DNA of 64,000 nt, from assembly GCF_000002985.6 (NCBI RefSeq), contig NC_003282.8, positions 9,920,001-9,984,000 on the forward strand. Reading direction: 5' to 3'. Origin of the DNA: Caenorhabditis elegans (taxonomy: Eukaryota > Nematoda > Chromadorea > Rhabditida > Rhabditidae). The position numbers and the translations under genes are program-made. Every line of letters starts with the position of its first letter. Within the stretch, counting starts at the first letter, position 1. Below are positions 1 to 12,135 of the stretch, piece after piece. The notes below the pieces were generated by a model. The model saw only the letters and a program-made list of their open reading frames with translations, searched no databases and was not told where the DNA came from.

Positions 1-336
1 AATGTGATAAATTGCACAAACTGGCGCCCCACCGAGATGTAGGTTCCTGAGACAATTGATGGGTTTTTGGGACGAGTGAGGCGAGAATTTGAACAACAAG
101 ACACATTTACATGCCGACGGGCAAATTTTGAAACAAAGAGAATTGGTAACGGGTGGAAGAATAAAGAGGGAAAAGTGAACTGAATTAAAATGGGAATTTG
201 TATAAAACTACCAATGGTAGGGATTATGACAGCTAGGAGATTCTAGGACATTTTTAAATTTAAAATTTGATTTTACATTATTTTGGCAATTTGTGGTATA
301 ACGATCATAAAGGTTAATATTAAACGTTTTTAACAG
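1..336. other. Non-coding left edge, probably intron
   Basis: No exon is supported here. A TTTTTAACAG acceptor at the right end leads into the first visible exon of the plus-strand gene starting at 337, so this stretch is most simply an intron of that gene, whose 5' part lies outside the window. Confidence 0.5.
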
Positions 337-1537
337 ATTGGATCTAATCTTCTCGGTAGTTTGGTTCAGACCTCCACCGCACTTTGTGTGCTAGATCTGA
401 AGAATGTGAGAAAGGTGACAGAGTGCGGTAGAAATCTGAAACAAAATGCTTGCTATATCTTTCAAAATTACTCAAAAGCTCCTTTTTTTTACATTTCTAA
501 CTCTCTAGTAAATTTTCAATTTGTTTCGAGGTCTTGATGCGTTCTCCGTTGTCCCCATCTCGGTATTCTGCAGCCCCCATGAAAATTTATTGCCTTTGTT
601 CGATTCACAAGACTGAATGGGAATTTGAGCCACCGCACATTTACCGGAACTCTCAACAAGATGTACATGTCAATATGTTTCAGCATTCCTGATCAAGTGA
701 TGACTTCATCATCTGCCACGTCATCATATGAAGATGTTTCAGTAAACGAATCTCAGATGGCTGGACCAAATGTGGGTGATGAGGAGGAAGAAATTATGGA
801 AGAAGAAGTTGAGGAAGATGAGAATGTTGAGGTAAATAACGGAAAAAGTTCTGAAATTAAAATGAATCTGTTTTTAAGATCGAAGACGATACATCGTCAG
901 CATCATCGTCAATTGACACGGATACTTGTGATGCAATGGCTTCATTCATTCATTTTATTGGAAATGACGCATTTCCCCATGTAAGACTAACAAAACCTGT
1001 GTAGACATCATTTAACCAAAAATATATGTTATTGAATCGTTTTTCATCTGAATATCCTAGTAGTAGTCGTGTGAATTTAGTTTTTATTCTGTAATGTTGG
1101 TTTTATTTCATACTTCATAACTGTTCAAAATATGTCCGAAAGATCTACCAGAACTCAAAAATTTCAGACTAAAACTGTATTTCCGTTGTTCAATAGAAAA
1201 CAACAAATCTTTATAATAACCTAACAAAATAGTAGTAAGTTTATCTAACCCAAAACCATACTTACCATTCCAGGATGAGCTCATTTCTCTTCTGTCCGTG
1301 GTCACAAATCTCTTCACCTACTTCTCAACTCGTCCACATGTTCAAACACATCTTCAGATGACTATCATCCAGCCGACATCTCAGCCATTAGTTCAACAAG
1401 TCCAATTTGTTACCTCAAACCTGTCAATAATATCTGACTATATCCGACAGACTCCTGATATGCAGCTTCTCCCACTTGCAGTAAATCAGGAGGCAATGCT
1501 TGAAAAGCTTGTAGATCACATTGATCAACTTGTTTGA
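337..1537 (+). CDS. 3' part of an unidentified gene with an acidic segment
   Basis: I do not recognise the product. Five exons join in frame: 337-414, 531-562, 684-831, 879-980 and 1,274-1,537, each bounded by GT..AG. The encoded C-terminal part (about 207 residues) opens with a hydrophobic and basic stretch (IGSNLLGSLVQT), then a Ser-rich segment, a strongly acidic run (DEEEEIMEEEVEEDENVE), a second Ser/Thr/Asp-rich segment, and a helical-looking tail ending DHIDQLV. The acidic region and lack of a signal sequence would suit a nuclear or cytoplasmic protein, but this is inference. The 5' end is missing. The weakest junction is the second exon (32 nt, phase 2). An AATAAA lies 406 nt past the stop (1,944-1,949). 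Confidence 0.6.
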
Positions 1538-2050
1538 ATATTTCAAGATACTCTGTAGCTGTTTAAATTCTCCTTTTTTGTGTTTAAAATCCCCTTCATC
1601 CAAACCCCAGTGAAAAAAACGATTATTTTTCTGTGTACTTTGGTATCCTGAACCCCTTGATTTGTTCACAATTATGTGAAGCTTTACTACCATCAGTCGA
1701 TGTTCCATTTTTCAAAATGTTCTTTCAATGCCTCCCACTTATCCCTTTCCGATGATGGTCTCTGTGCTTTATTTAGATCTACCGTTATTAATATTTATTA
1801 TTTTTCGGTTTTTTAATGTCTTCTGTAAGTTATTGTCATCCTTTTCACCTCTTTTTCATGAATATCAAGTAGAATCTTTCAGTTTTCTGTCTTTGTATAC
1901 TTTGCCATTATGTTTTTTCTGCAGATAAAAATCAGAATATCTAAATAAAAATTTATTTTTGTACAAATATATATATTAGATGCAAAAATTCAGAATGAAA
2001 AATAGAAATACAGTGAAATTTGAAAATATACATATTATAATTGAAATTTG
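1538..2050. other. Convergent 3' intergenic region
   Basis: This lies between the stop codons of two convergent genes. It holds the plus-strand poly(A) signal AATAAA at 1,944-1,949 and otherwise only AT-rich sequence. No coding exon is supported. Confidence 0.6.
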
Positions 2051-5000
2051 TTATTCGGAAGCCTTCACTTTTGAACCAGCAGTTTTCAGTGCTTCACCTG
2101 AAATTATTTGGTTCCAATATTTTAAGAGTTGCAAAAGTATAAAATCATACCAGTTTCATCTCTTGCTGAGCTGAAAGTATCGCTAACAAATCCTCCAACT
2201 GCTTTGGCACCATCTACAACAGCACCACCTGCTGCTGCTGCTCCATCAACAACGGCTCCACCGGCAGCCTCTGAAAAACATTTTTCTTACATATGATTCA
2301 CTGAAAAAACACTCACTTGCTCCTCCAGCAACAGCTCCAGCTCCATAGGCAACGTTTTCTCCCACAAATTTTGCTCCGTCAGCGATTCCCGATCCAACTG
2401 CCTCTGAAAATACGTATTTTTAGTATCAAGACCTTGAACTTCTTTCAAATAAATATTTACTTGCTCCACCAACGACAGCTCCTCCAGCAGCAGCAACTCC
2501 ATCAACTACGGCTCCACCAGCAGCTTCTAAAAATATACCTGTTTTTTAAAGCGCTATTTCATAGAATATAATTACTGGCTCCACCAGCTACAGCTCCAGC
2601 GCCTTCCGCAATTTTTTGCCCTACGAATGCAATTCCACTTTCAGTTTTTTCGGCAGCGGCTTTCCCGCCTTCAACTACTGTATCTCCAGCAGCTTCTAAA
2701 ATTTTTTTATACATAAAAAGAGATGCTTGAAATCACATCAAACAACTCTATCGATTCAATGACACACTATCTGGTTAAATTAATTTACGATTTCATAGAT
2801 TTTATAAAACTTTTGATTTTTATCTTTCAAGGTTTCTTCGTGCAAGTTAACAAATATACAAATACAATAAAATGTTAAAAAGAAGCATGCAAACATATTA
2901 GAATTGAACAATCCACACACATCTCGAAAACTAACTTGCTCCATCTGCAACCTTTCCGGCTCCGTGAGCTACATTTTCACCAACAAATCTCATTCCTTCC
3001 ACGGTCTTGTTACCGGCTGTGGCTAAAAAACTTAATGTGCAAACTTAAAATTAAATGAAAATTTTACTGACTTGCTCCTTCGACAGCTGCATCTTTAGCG
3101 GCAACAGCTCCATCGGCAATTGATTGTCCAGCGGATTCTTTAACAAAAAAAATAACCAAATGAATTTAATTTAATTTAATTAAAAATTAATAACTCAAAA
3201 TTAATAACTCAAAAAACGCTCGTTGAAGAATGTTGTAAAAAACTTACTTGCTCCGTCAGCTACCTTTCCTGCTCCATGTGCAACATTTTCTCCGACCCAG
3301 CGAGCTCCAGACTCTGAAGAATATAGATTATTTTGATTACAGTATGTAGTGTTGATAGTACTCACTTGCTCCTTCAACAGTCTGTTCTCCAGCGGATTCT
3401 GAAAACGAATTAATGGTCTCCAGGAAAATCATTTTGAAAACTTACTAGCTCCCTCAACAACAACTCCTGCTCCATGAGCAACATTTTCACCAATCATTCT
3501 CATTCCATCAGAGGCTGTTTGACCGACGGTTTCTGAAAAATTAGATATGCTTTTTTTACTCCAATGAAATATCTTACTTGCTCCATCAACAATAGCTTCT
3601 CCAGCAGTGTTTGCCGAATCTACTGCATAATTTCCAGCAGCTTCTGAAAATCTTTTACGTGTATTTCAAAGGCAATTAATAACTCACTGGCTCCATCTGC
3701 AACCTTTCCTGCTCCATGAGCAACGTTCTCACCGACCATACGCATTCCTTCGTCTGAAATTGAAAATAAAAACTTTAATTTGAAAAAAGAAAACAAAATT
3801 TAATGAATTTTACTAATAATCAACGCTTTTTAAACCCGGAATCATTCGATCAAAGTTTATTGTTTTGATCATCCTTATCAGTTGGAAACTGGATTATCAC
3901 AAAAATGACTCACGATGTGGAAATAACAATACTATACATTATGATAAAAAATTGTTGTTTCAAAAACAATTTAAAAATCACTCACGAGCTCCATGGACAG
4001 CATCTTTTGCTCCTTCGGCAGCAGAATCTTTGACATATTCTGAGAAAAATGTTAATTTTTAGATTAGTAATATCAAGGTTAGTATTACAATATAGAGACA
4101 GAACCAAGTCTGGTTAGAACAGGGGTTTAGATTACTTTTAAATTTTAAATTTTAACATATTTTTAATTCTATCAATGAAATTTCAAGAAAATCGCTTAAT
4201 ATTTGAAACGTATCTGGTAGAGCTACTAATGTTCTTTGCAACTTACTAGCTCCATCAGCGACCTTTCCGGCTCCGTGAGCAACATTCTCTCCGACCCAAC
4301 GACCTCCATCTTTTACAGCGTCATAGCCAGCTTCTGAAATAGTTTATTATGAGCTTGAAACAAAGATTTTCAGTCTTGATAAAACTTAGAATTCAGGTTA
4401 GAAATGTGTTGGGACAATAATTTAACTAAAAACGTATTCCCGATTGTGATAAGAGCTTCTAAAACTAACCAGCTCCTTCAGAAAGTGCATCTCCAGTGGA
4501 TTTTCCAGCTTCATGCATCGATTGAGCCATATTACCTAGAAATTAAAATCAAAAGTAACTGAAAAGTGCAAAAGGTCTCAATTACTTGCTCCCTCGGCAG
4601 CGGCATCATACATCTTTTCAGCTCTGTTCTTAGTGCCTTCAGCAACATCTTCTGAAATTTAAAAAGCGGGTAACTCAACTGACTGAAAGTTATGTATAAC
4701 TCACCTGCTTTGTCAACGGCCGAATCAATTGCTTTTCCAGTTTTTTGTCCAACAGTATCTGAGAAAAATTGAGTTTGAAATAAGAATTAAACTGAATTAG
4801 AAACCTTGATCCGATTTGATCTATTTCACCCTTTAAAAGCTATTTCGATCTAGCTACAGTGTAATAACTAAATAAATAAAGTAAAAAAACAATAAACTTC
4901 ATTCAATGCATACAGAAAAATTTGTACTGATACCTACAAAATATGAGAAAATGTCATGCGAACTCCCTGATCTTCTTTTACTAGAAAAATAGTGAAATCA

Positions 5001-8000
5001 TAATCATGCAGTGATGAAAAACAATTAAAAAACAAAAAATGGAGGAAAAGTGGGTATAAATAGTGAGTAAGGGAAAAGAAGAGAGTGGAGAATATGAAAA
5101 AGAAAAAATAAAGAAAATTCAAACAACTAACTGGATCCTTCCTCTGCAGCTTCTGAAACGACGATTAACTTTTGAAAATTTAGAATGAAAATTTTGGATT
5201 AACATACATATAAGAGTAGAGAAACAGAGTTTTTGGATTAATTTTCTTAAAGTAGTAAACCACAATTACCTAACTGCTAGACTAATTTTCTTAATCAGTA
5301 TTGAAGAAAAATATTTACTATAATAATTGTAAGCAAATACGGTTGGCACAAAATTACCGATTTTCATTTATAAAATTTTCGTGCCTATAATGCAGAAGTC
5401 TTGAAATTTCGAAACGAGATACTAGAGAATTAGTTCTCACGAAATGAGAGAATCTACTGGAACTTCTCTAATATTAAAAATGTATAAAAAGCTACTACTC
5501 GACAATGTAGACTTATATATTAAGTTACAAGGAACGAATGTAACTTAAATTTTAAAAACTAACCAGCAACTTCATGTCCAGCTTCATCAATTCTTTCTCT
5601 CATATCAGCAACTCCATCTCTTCCTTGTTCATATCCATCATGTGCAGCATTGCTCAATGTGTTGCCAGCTTCTCCTATCAATAAATTATTATCAAGAAAT
5701 TATCACAATTTCCAAAACATACTAGCTCTGTCTCCAGTCCAATGAGCTCCTTGTTCCGCAGTTTCGGAAACTTTGTTGGATGCTTCACCTAGGGAAATTT
5801 TAATTGAAAAACATGAATCAATAAACAAAAAACAATAAACAATAAACAAAAATTGAACGAGAATTGAATAAAAACGACGCAGAAAATGGACATGATAACG
5901 ATAACGAGCACTTTTGTAACAGAAAACTAGCGCATTTACTCACTGAATTTCTTCTTTGCTGCCTCGAATTGCTCTTTTATCGCCGATGATACAGTTGCTT
6001 CAAATTAAAATTTGATTCCTTTTTGTTCAATATTTTATAATCTAATTTCTAATAGGGGCACTCAAAATGGATATTTGTTTGAACAATAAACATTCAATTC
6101 TAAACTATCAAACCTTACTCATTATGTATTCCTACCAAACAAATGAATATGTATGTATTTACCTAAATAATAATTACATTCTAATCAACTACACAATCTT
6201 GAAACACCACAGCTGAACCGTTTGACAAACGTCACACAATGAAACTGATAGACACTGCCGCCACGTGGCACACAAATCTCTCACCAATCACATCTCCTGA
6301 TTGTTTCTTTGTCTCATACAAATAGTGGTCAACTTTTCCAGCAGCGTCAACTGAAACGATATTCACTTTTCCGACGCATGGATCCTCTTGCTGTGGTTGT
6401 GGATTGCACGGAGCTGGTCCATTTCCATGGCATTCCACAACAGGGGCACGGAACTCATTGGTTCTTGGGTACTGGGGCTGAGGGGATCTTTGACGGCAAC
6501 CACCACCGTTTCTTTCGGGATATGGTTGTTGGTGTTGGGGTGGGGCCATTGTGTTTGGTGAGTAATATGGTCCTGGAAGGCATCCTCCCGTTTGACGTGG
6601 AGGTTCAGGTTGACGCTGGTAGCATGGAGGTTGGGGTTGTTGTTGTGGTTGAGGTTGTGGCTGACTGTAAGTACATCCACCGCGTTGGGGTTGGGGTTGT
6701 GGGTATTGCTGTTGCTGTGGTTGTGGTGGTTGTGGCTGATTCTCGTAGCCTCTTGGCGATGGAAGACAACCTCCGGTTCTTTGTGGATATGGTTGTGGCT
6801 GTGGCTGAGGTGGTTGAGGTCTTTGGCATGGTGGTGGTTGTGGTTGCTGATATTGTTGACATGGAGGCGGGGGACCCGGTGGGGGAAGGCAATTATTTCT
6901 TGGTGGTGGTGGTCCTGGAGTTGGTTGTGGACGACGATTACGACAACGTTCACGACGACGAGCGTCGGCTTCAGCTCGAGCACGCTCTTCGGCACTCTGC
7001 TGGCGTTTGAGTCTATCGTTTTGAGTTTCTAGTCTAGCTGCTACTCGAAGGGTATGTTTCTCTGCTGTAAACTAGCTGGCTATTTAGGTAAAGAGGTTAT
7101 ATATGTTAGCTGTAGGGTGTTGAAAAGTTCAATGAGATTATACCTCGTTCGGAAAACATTTTTCTACCGATTTTCCGATAATACTCGATTTTGAACTCAA
7201 TTTTACCCCCATTGAACTCTTCATATTAATATCACTATGAATGTCCAAATCCACGCGTATTACAATTAAAGTTCAAAATCTGTCAGTTTCAATAACCATC
7301 ATATCAAACCTAGTTGGGTCACAACAAATTCTCCAGTTGCTGTGTAGACATATGTTTTGACTGGTTGTAGAATGTGAACTGAATATTAGAATTAATTATG
7401 TTAGTAAAAACACACACAAATATTAGATTAGCCGAGTTTTTGTTGGAATACTTTTCCAGTTGGTAAACCCGTGAAACCGAATGATACAGTATGCAATATT
7501 GTAGTATAACAGTAAAAATTGACGTGGGTGAAATAGATATCATTCTATGAAACAGTAAATAAAAAAAAACTAACCGACTGCCTCGGCTCCAGAGTGAGCT
7601 GCTTCTTCAGCATTTCGCCTGACTCGGAGATCCTGAAAATTTTTATTTATCTTTTTAAAATATCATATACTATTGTCGATATTTTCTTATACATATATTC
7701 AAACAAGTTTGTTGCAGCCCAATGAAAGAAACAAAAGCTGTCTAAATTAGAATGTGAATAAAACTTTTTAATGTTTTGAAACAATTATCTAAAGTTTGAT
7801 TGGGTTTTAGATCTACATTTAAATTATGACTACTGTAGTAAGTGGGGTAGAGCAAGGTTTAAAACTACAATGTATAGTTGAACCATCTGTATAGATAGAA
7901 AAACAAAATAGCTCAAATGAGAAACAGAGGATTGCTAAAAATGAGAAATAAAGATAGGCATACATCTATATAGACAGGAAAATTAATAATAAGTTATGAG

Positions 8001-8222
8001 GTAGGTACGTAGGCATAATACATGCCTGCTTGCTATGAAGTAATTGAATTTGTAAGTTTTCGATAGTAAAATATGTTTTCAGGAAATATATTTTGAGAAG
8101 GTGTAATTTATTTAAACTTTAGTATCCGTATTATTGAAAATTCAATTTCTTACCTGTTCTGATACTGGTGCACTGAAGCAGAGTGCGGCGCACAACGAAA
8201 CGAGAATAAAAAGAGTTCGCAT
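2051..8222 (-). CDS. dur-1: LEA-like repeat protein with signal peptide, probably DUR-1
   Basis: Twenty-four exons give 798 residues. Exon 1 (8,154-8,222) starts with a signal peptide (MRTLFILVSLCAALCFSAP). Exon 2 (7,575-7,632) has a dibasic VRRN site. Exon 3 (6,285-7,064) encodes an Arg/Glu-rich coiled-coil-like segment, then a Pro/Gln-rich region with spaced GGC motifs. Twenty small exons follow: 5,944-5,997; 5,723-5,788; 5,564-5,674; 5,132-5,152; 4,705-4,758; 4,586-4,651; 4,470-4,535; 4,247-4,333; 3,986-4,039; 3,688-3,753; 3,578-3,643; 3,446-3,532; 3,366-3,398; 3,248-3,313; 3,072-3,137; 2,936-3,022; 2,576-2,695; 2,461-2,526; 2,317-2,403; 2,151-2,270. The last exon is 2,051-2,097. The small exons encode Ala/Gly/Lys-rich amphipathic repeats (GENVAHGAGKVADGA type), as in group 3 late-embryogenesis-abundant proteins, which protect against desiccation. 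The symbol is recalled from the gene's position near gon-1 and was not checked. Confidence 0.85.
6500..6900. repeat. Low-complexity Pro/Gln-coding repeat inside the LEA-like gene
   Basis: The plus strand reads as runs of GGTTGTGG and related units. On the minus strand these encode PQPQ, PPQPQ and QPQQQ tracts within exon 3 of the LEA-like gene, interrupted at intervals by GGC (for example TGGCLP, RGGCTY, TGGCLP, NGGGCR). The open frames seen here on other strands and frames are by-products of this composition. Confidence 0.8.
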
Positions 8223-8826
8223 TCTATAAAAATTTTAATAAGAATTTTAATAAGTTTTTAATACTTTTATATACAAAGAAATTGTTAAATAGAAGACAAG
8301 AAATCACAAAAAATTTAAAAGAAAATTCATTTCGATTTGGAAAACGAAGAATTTCTAGAATGATCACCTAAAGTTGAAATTAGGTGCGGTATATAAAGGA
8401 GAAGATCGAGCTTTGATGTTTCATTTTTTAAAGTAAGACATCAAATAGCGATTGTATTACAGACTCTGTAAGAACTGAGATTGTTGTTGTCATGCTCACA
8501 AACACCCATCACATTTTCCTCATCAAATCATTTGGAGTAAAGAAGAAGAAAAATGAAAAAGAAGGATGAAAAAGAAACAACTGGCAATCAGGTATTTCAT
8601 CTCTTTCATAGTGGTCTTTTTCTCTTTCTTCTTTGAGTGATACGAGTGTTGTATTGATGCTCCAATTGCCAGAAATTAGAAGATTGATGATCCAATCAAA
8701 CACTTTTGTTTTTGCTCCATTCATGATTTTGCGACAATCACAAATCGTTCAATCTTTTTTTTTCTCAATGAACACGTGATTCTAGAAGGGGTCTTTGAAT
8801 ATTTGGAACATTAAATAAACTTCTAG

Positions 8827-8833
8827 GTAAACA
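8827..8833 (+). promoter_or_regulatory. Candidate DAF-16/FOXO binding element
   Basis: GTAAACA matches the core DAF-16 binding element and lies about 605 bp upstream of the LEA-like gene's ATG. A 7-mer is expected by chance every few kb in AT-rich DNA. Its value rests only on the likely dauer and stress role of the neighbouring gene. Confidence 0.3.
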
Positions 8834-10318
8834 AGAATCAAATTTCATAAATTGTTTTTGATAAAACTGAAAAGATCACATTGTGGGGGCTTCCTTGATT
8901 TGTGAAGCTCAATGATCGTGATGTAAATCTGAATAGGTATTGACAAACAAAACACAGTTTGATCATTGATACGAATGCAATTTGATATCATTATTGTTTT
9001 TCTTTTTCTATGAAATCTCTTGATTATTTTCAGTTAGTTTTTCGAAAACATACGTCTTCATATCAGTCAAAGCTATTCTCTGCATTTATTTACATTTTGA
9101 TCTTTAAAAACTATAAATTGAATATTTAGAATTCTGATAAACTTGGTGATAGTTTTGTAGTCAAAGTGTCACTTTCTCCTTTGACTTTTGGAAACCGTCA
9201 CATTTTGAATGTTAAAAAGTATGACGTCAAGTTTGTTTTTCATTGGTATTTCCGAATGTACAAAAGTCAACTGAGAAGGTGAGACGCTGAAAACTAGTAA
9301 ATCTTATAGCTGAAATGAAAATTGTTTTGATGAAGCTTCAGAAGTAAATTTTAACTATCGAGTTTTACTGTAAGTCTAACAATTTAGATCAACTTTTTTA
9401 GAAGTTGCTAAAATTATAAATGAAAATGAAAAAGAGAACCGAAAAAAGTTGAGTGTGTGTAACAGAAATGAGCGGTCACTACACCTACTGCTCCTGGTAC
9501 CAAATGGCTCCGAGACGTGGAGCTGGGAGCCCCACACAGGCACTGCCATGAGCACCGGATACTCAAGGAATGGCGCCCAATTGAGATGAGAAGAAAAAGG
9601 ATAAAGATGCAAAGTGCAAGTTTTTAGGCAAAAGAGATGATATGGATTAAATGGAAAATTAGAAACGATTTCTGCAGTCGGTGAGTCTATTACACACTAC
9701 AACGAAGAAATCCGTGACATTCAAAAAAAATTGTGTAATTTTTTCTGCTGATTGATTAAGAAATATCAAGATGAAAGGAGCATGAGTCATTGCGGACAAG
9801 GGCAATTTTCAAAATTTTGTTAATTCAAATATACATTTATCTCAAAAAAAGTATATATAATCGAAATGTATATAGACAGTAACCTCATGAACAAATATTT
9901 TCTTTAATAAAACAAAATGTTGTTTTTTTGTAAGTTACGCCCTATGATGTCTGTAAATAATTAAAAAAACAACTTGTATCAATTCTTCATTAAAAATGCC
10001 CCAAAAGTTTTCTTCTAAAAGGAGTGACGTCATGCATTCTATAAAGTTAAATCGCCCGCATGTTCTGGAAATAAAAACTGGAAAAATGATCCTCTGTATG
10101 TATATGTACAGTGAAACTGTAAATTCAATTTTTATACACGTCACCCCGATATTGCATTGTGAATCTTGTCCTTTTTTTGTATTAGAATGAGAGACTTCTT
10201 AAACTCCATTTTGTAAAAATTTGCTTTCCGTCTATAACGGATATCTTGGCGAGACCAACTCAGCAAAATAGCGTGCGCCTTTAAATTATCAGCGTAAAAT
10301 ATTGGAAAAAATATATCG

Positions 10319-10657
10319 CAATTTCGCAAGAGTTTGTCATACGTTTTTAAAGACGCACGGATTTATTCTGATGGATCTCGGAGCGCAAAAAGTTTGTTGT
10401 AGTACTTTTTTAAAATTACAGCTGAATTCTAATTTAATTAAGAATGTGAGTATTTCTTGTTTGTTGGTCTGAAAAAAGAGAAAAGTTAATTTAAAAACAG
10501 ATAAACTTCGCTAAAAAGGAATTTTATTGAAAAATGTAAGCAAAATTACCATGAAAGCAGTTGCAAAAAAACTACCATAAATTTTTTTGCGCCCCGAGAC
10601 CCATCTGAACAAATCCGTGTGCCTTTAAAAAAGCATGCCAAAATCTTGTGAAATTAC
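10319..10657. repeat. Palindromic (MITE-like) inverted-repeat element
   Basis: Two arms of about 90 nt face each other. The left arm reads CAATTTCGCAAG, then TTTTTAAAGACGCACGGATT, then GATCTCGGAGCGCAAAAAG. The right arm, reverse complemented, reads GTAATTTCACAAG, then TTTTTTAAAGGCACACGGAT, then GGTCTCGGGGCGCAAAAAA. The centre is unrelated AT-rich DNA without an ORF, so this is a non-autonomous element. It resembles the palindromic TTTAAA-type repeats common in C. elegans. A related copy is at 59,712-59,908. Confidence 0.75.
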
Positions 10658-10989
10658 AATATAAAAAATAAAAAAAATCCTGAAAGTTGAACTCCTTCTC
10701 TCAAAACAAATATTTACTTGAAGCAATCTAAAAATATGAAAAAGTGAAAAACCGACGGAACGGAACATCAATCTGCCAAGCCTTTGAAAATGTATGGAAA
10801 ACGAGATTGAAATCCGGATTGGGCGGGAATCATGCCATTCAAAAAGAGCGAAATTGTTCTATAATTGCTGGTTGTGTAGTCAATATATTATCCGAATTGA
10901 TTTTGAAAAATTCATAAGCAATAAAAAATAACGAAAATGGTTAACAAATAATAACAACATTTGGGTGTAATTTTAAAATATGAAAATGA

Positions 10990-12135
10990 TTAATTTATTT
11001 TAGGAGAGCCCGTGGCAGTATCGGTGGATTCTGTGTCTAATTTTCCAATTTCTTCTAGGCTTTCTGGCTTTTCTTCCACAACTTCCTCTTTCAATTGAGC
11101 ATTCTTCCGTTCTGGAATAATTGAAAGAAGAGCATCTTTCCAGTTTTTGTGAACAGAGTAATGAACCAGAATTTCATAGACTTGATTGATAGTGAGTACC
11201 TGAAATCAGAAGAATATTATGGGACAAAAATATGGAAACCGATTACCCGTCGAGATTTCATGAGAAGATGTTCATCTAAAGGCAATTTTGCATGACCAAA
11301 TCCTTTTTCTTGAGCGATTCGATAGCACAATCCTTTTTGAGAATTATGATCCACAATTCCTCCAATTACATACACTTTCGTATCATCAAGATCGCTCAGG
11401 ACATTTTCAGATTCAGAAGTCAAATAAACTATTTCCTCTGGTTTAAATAAATTTTCCAATTTTTCTTGGTGAAGATGGATGTCTTGATTCAGGTTGTGCT
11501 CATTACCATCATAAATCTCAACAAAACCAATTAAAACACTTGTTGTGCGAAAACAAAATTACTTTTCTCGATGGTCCATCGAACCCCACAACATGAAATT
11601 GAAATGGATCAGGACTGTGTCTGTTCGCAGTATAACACCATCCGATTTGCTGAACTGTACGTTTTTGATCCTTTTCAATCATCAAATCGTCAAATGACAT
11701 GTCCAAAGCAATTCGTTGCTAAAAAGTTGTTTTAGTCTAAGGAAATTGTCAGATTTTACCAGTTGAAAACATTTTTACTGTATGAATGTTCAAAAGTTAA
11801 TGTTAAACAAATTACTGGAATCGTATATTACCTTGCTATTAGACTGAGCCATTGTTCTGAAATCTTTTCGTTTCCTCAACTTTGAAAGATCTCCCGATTC
11901 TTTCAGCGCTGCTCGTTTTTCCTTTTTTCGAATTCTTTCCGCTGCACGTTTGACTAACTTCTTTTCTTCCCATTTCACCTTGTATTTTTGACGTCGCAGT
12001 TGCTTTTTCGACATTCCCTCTGGTACTGCTGGAATATTATAATTCAATACATACTGATGCAACGGAAAACTCACGTTGGTCTTGATTTTGATGCTCCACA
12101 TTATCTTCAAATTTTTCGATTGTTTCCTCCGACAT
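10990..12135 (-). CDS. tRNA (guanine-N1-)-methyltransferase, Trm10 family
   Basis: Trm10/TRMT10A enzymes methylate N1 of the purine at tRNA position 9 using S-adenosylmethionine. Five exons (12,075-12,135; 11,832-12,028; 11,563-11,718; 11,247-11,516; 10,990-11,199) give 297 residues, normal for the family. Visible features are an acidic N-terminus, a long basic region (KKQLRRQKYKVKWEEKK) typical of Trm10, the SPOUT-core segment ALDMSFDDLMIEKD, then YVIGGIVDH, KGLCYRIAQ and AKLPLDEHL, which match the conserved Trm10 GGIVDxN-type and LP[IL]xE motifs. The family usually has Asn where YVIGGIVDH ends in His. It is head to head with NAF1. An AATAAA on the minus strand (10,994-10,999) lies within the last codons, so the 3'UTR may be very short. 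Confidence 0.92.

Larger units (their letters stand above)
8223..10989. promoter_or_regulatory. Upstream region of the LEA-like gene, with an inverted-repeat element at its far end
   Basis: This is a 2.8-kb gap between the start of the LEA-like gene and the stop of the Trm10 gene. No protein gene is supported. It should contain the LEA-like gene's promoter. It holds one forkhead-type site (8,827-8,833) and an inverted-repeat element (10,319-10,657). A more GC-rich patch at about 9,470-9,590 is unexplained. Confidence 0.5.

Noticed and set aside
6309-7032. Long plus-strand open frames opposite the Pro/Gln region (Val- and Trp-rich)
   Set aside because: They mirror the low-complexity minus-strand exon 6,285-7,064, which is in frame with the flanking LEA-like exons and has proper splice sites.
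8390-8399. TATATAAAGG as a TATA box for the LEA-like gene
   Set aside because: The canonical orientation points away from that gene, and the distance and AT-rich setting give no support.
9470-9590. GC-richer patch with a GGCGCCC..GAGATG word also seen near position 20-40, considered as a retroelement primer-binding site
   Set aside because: Similarity covers about 20 bp only, and no LTRs or gag/pol-like frames are nearby.
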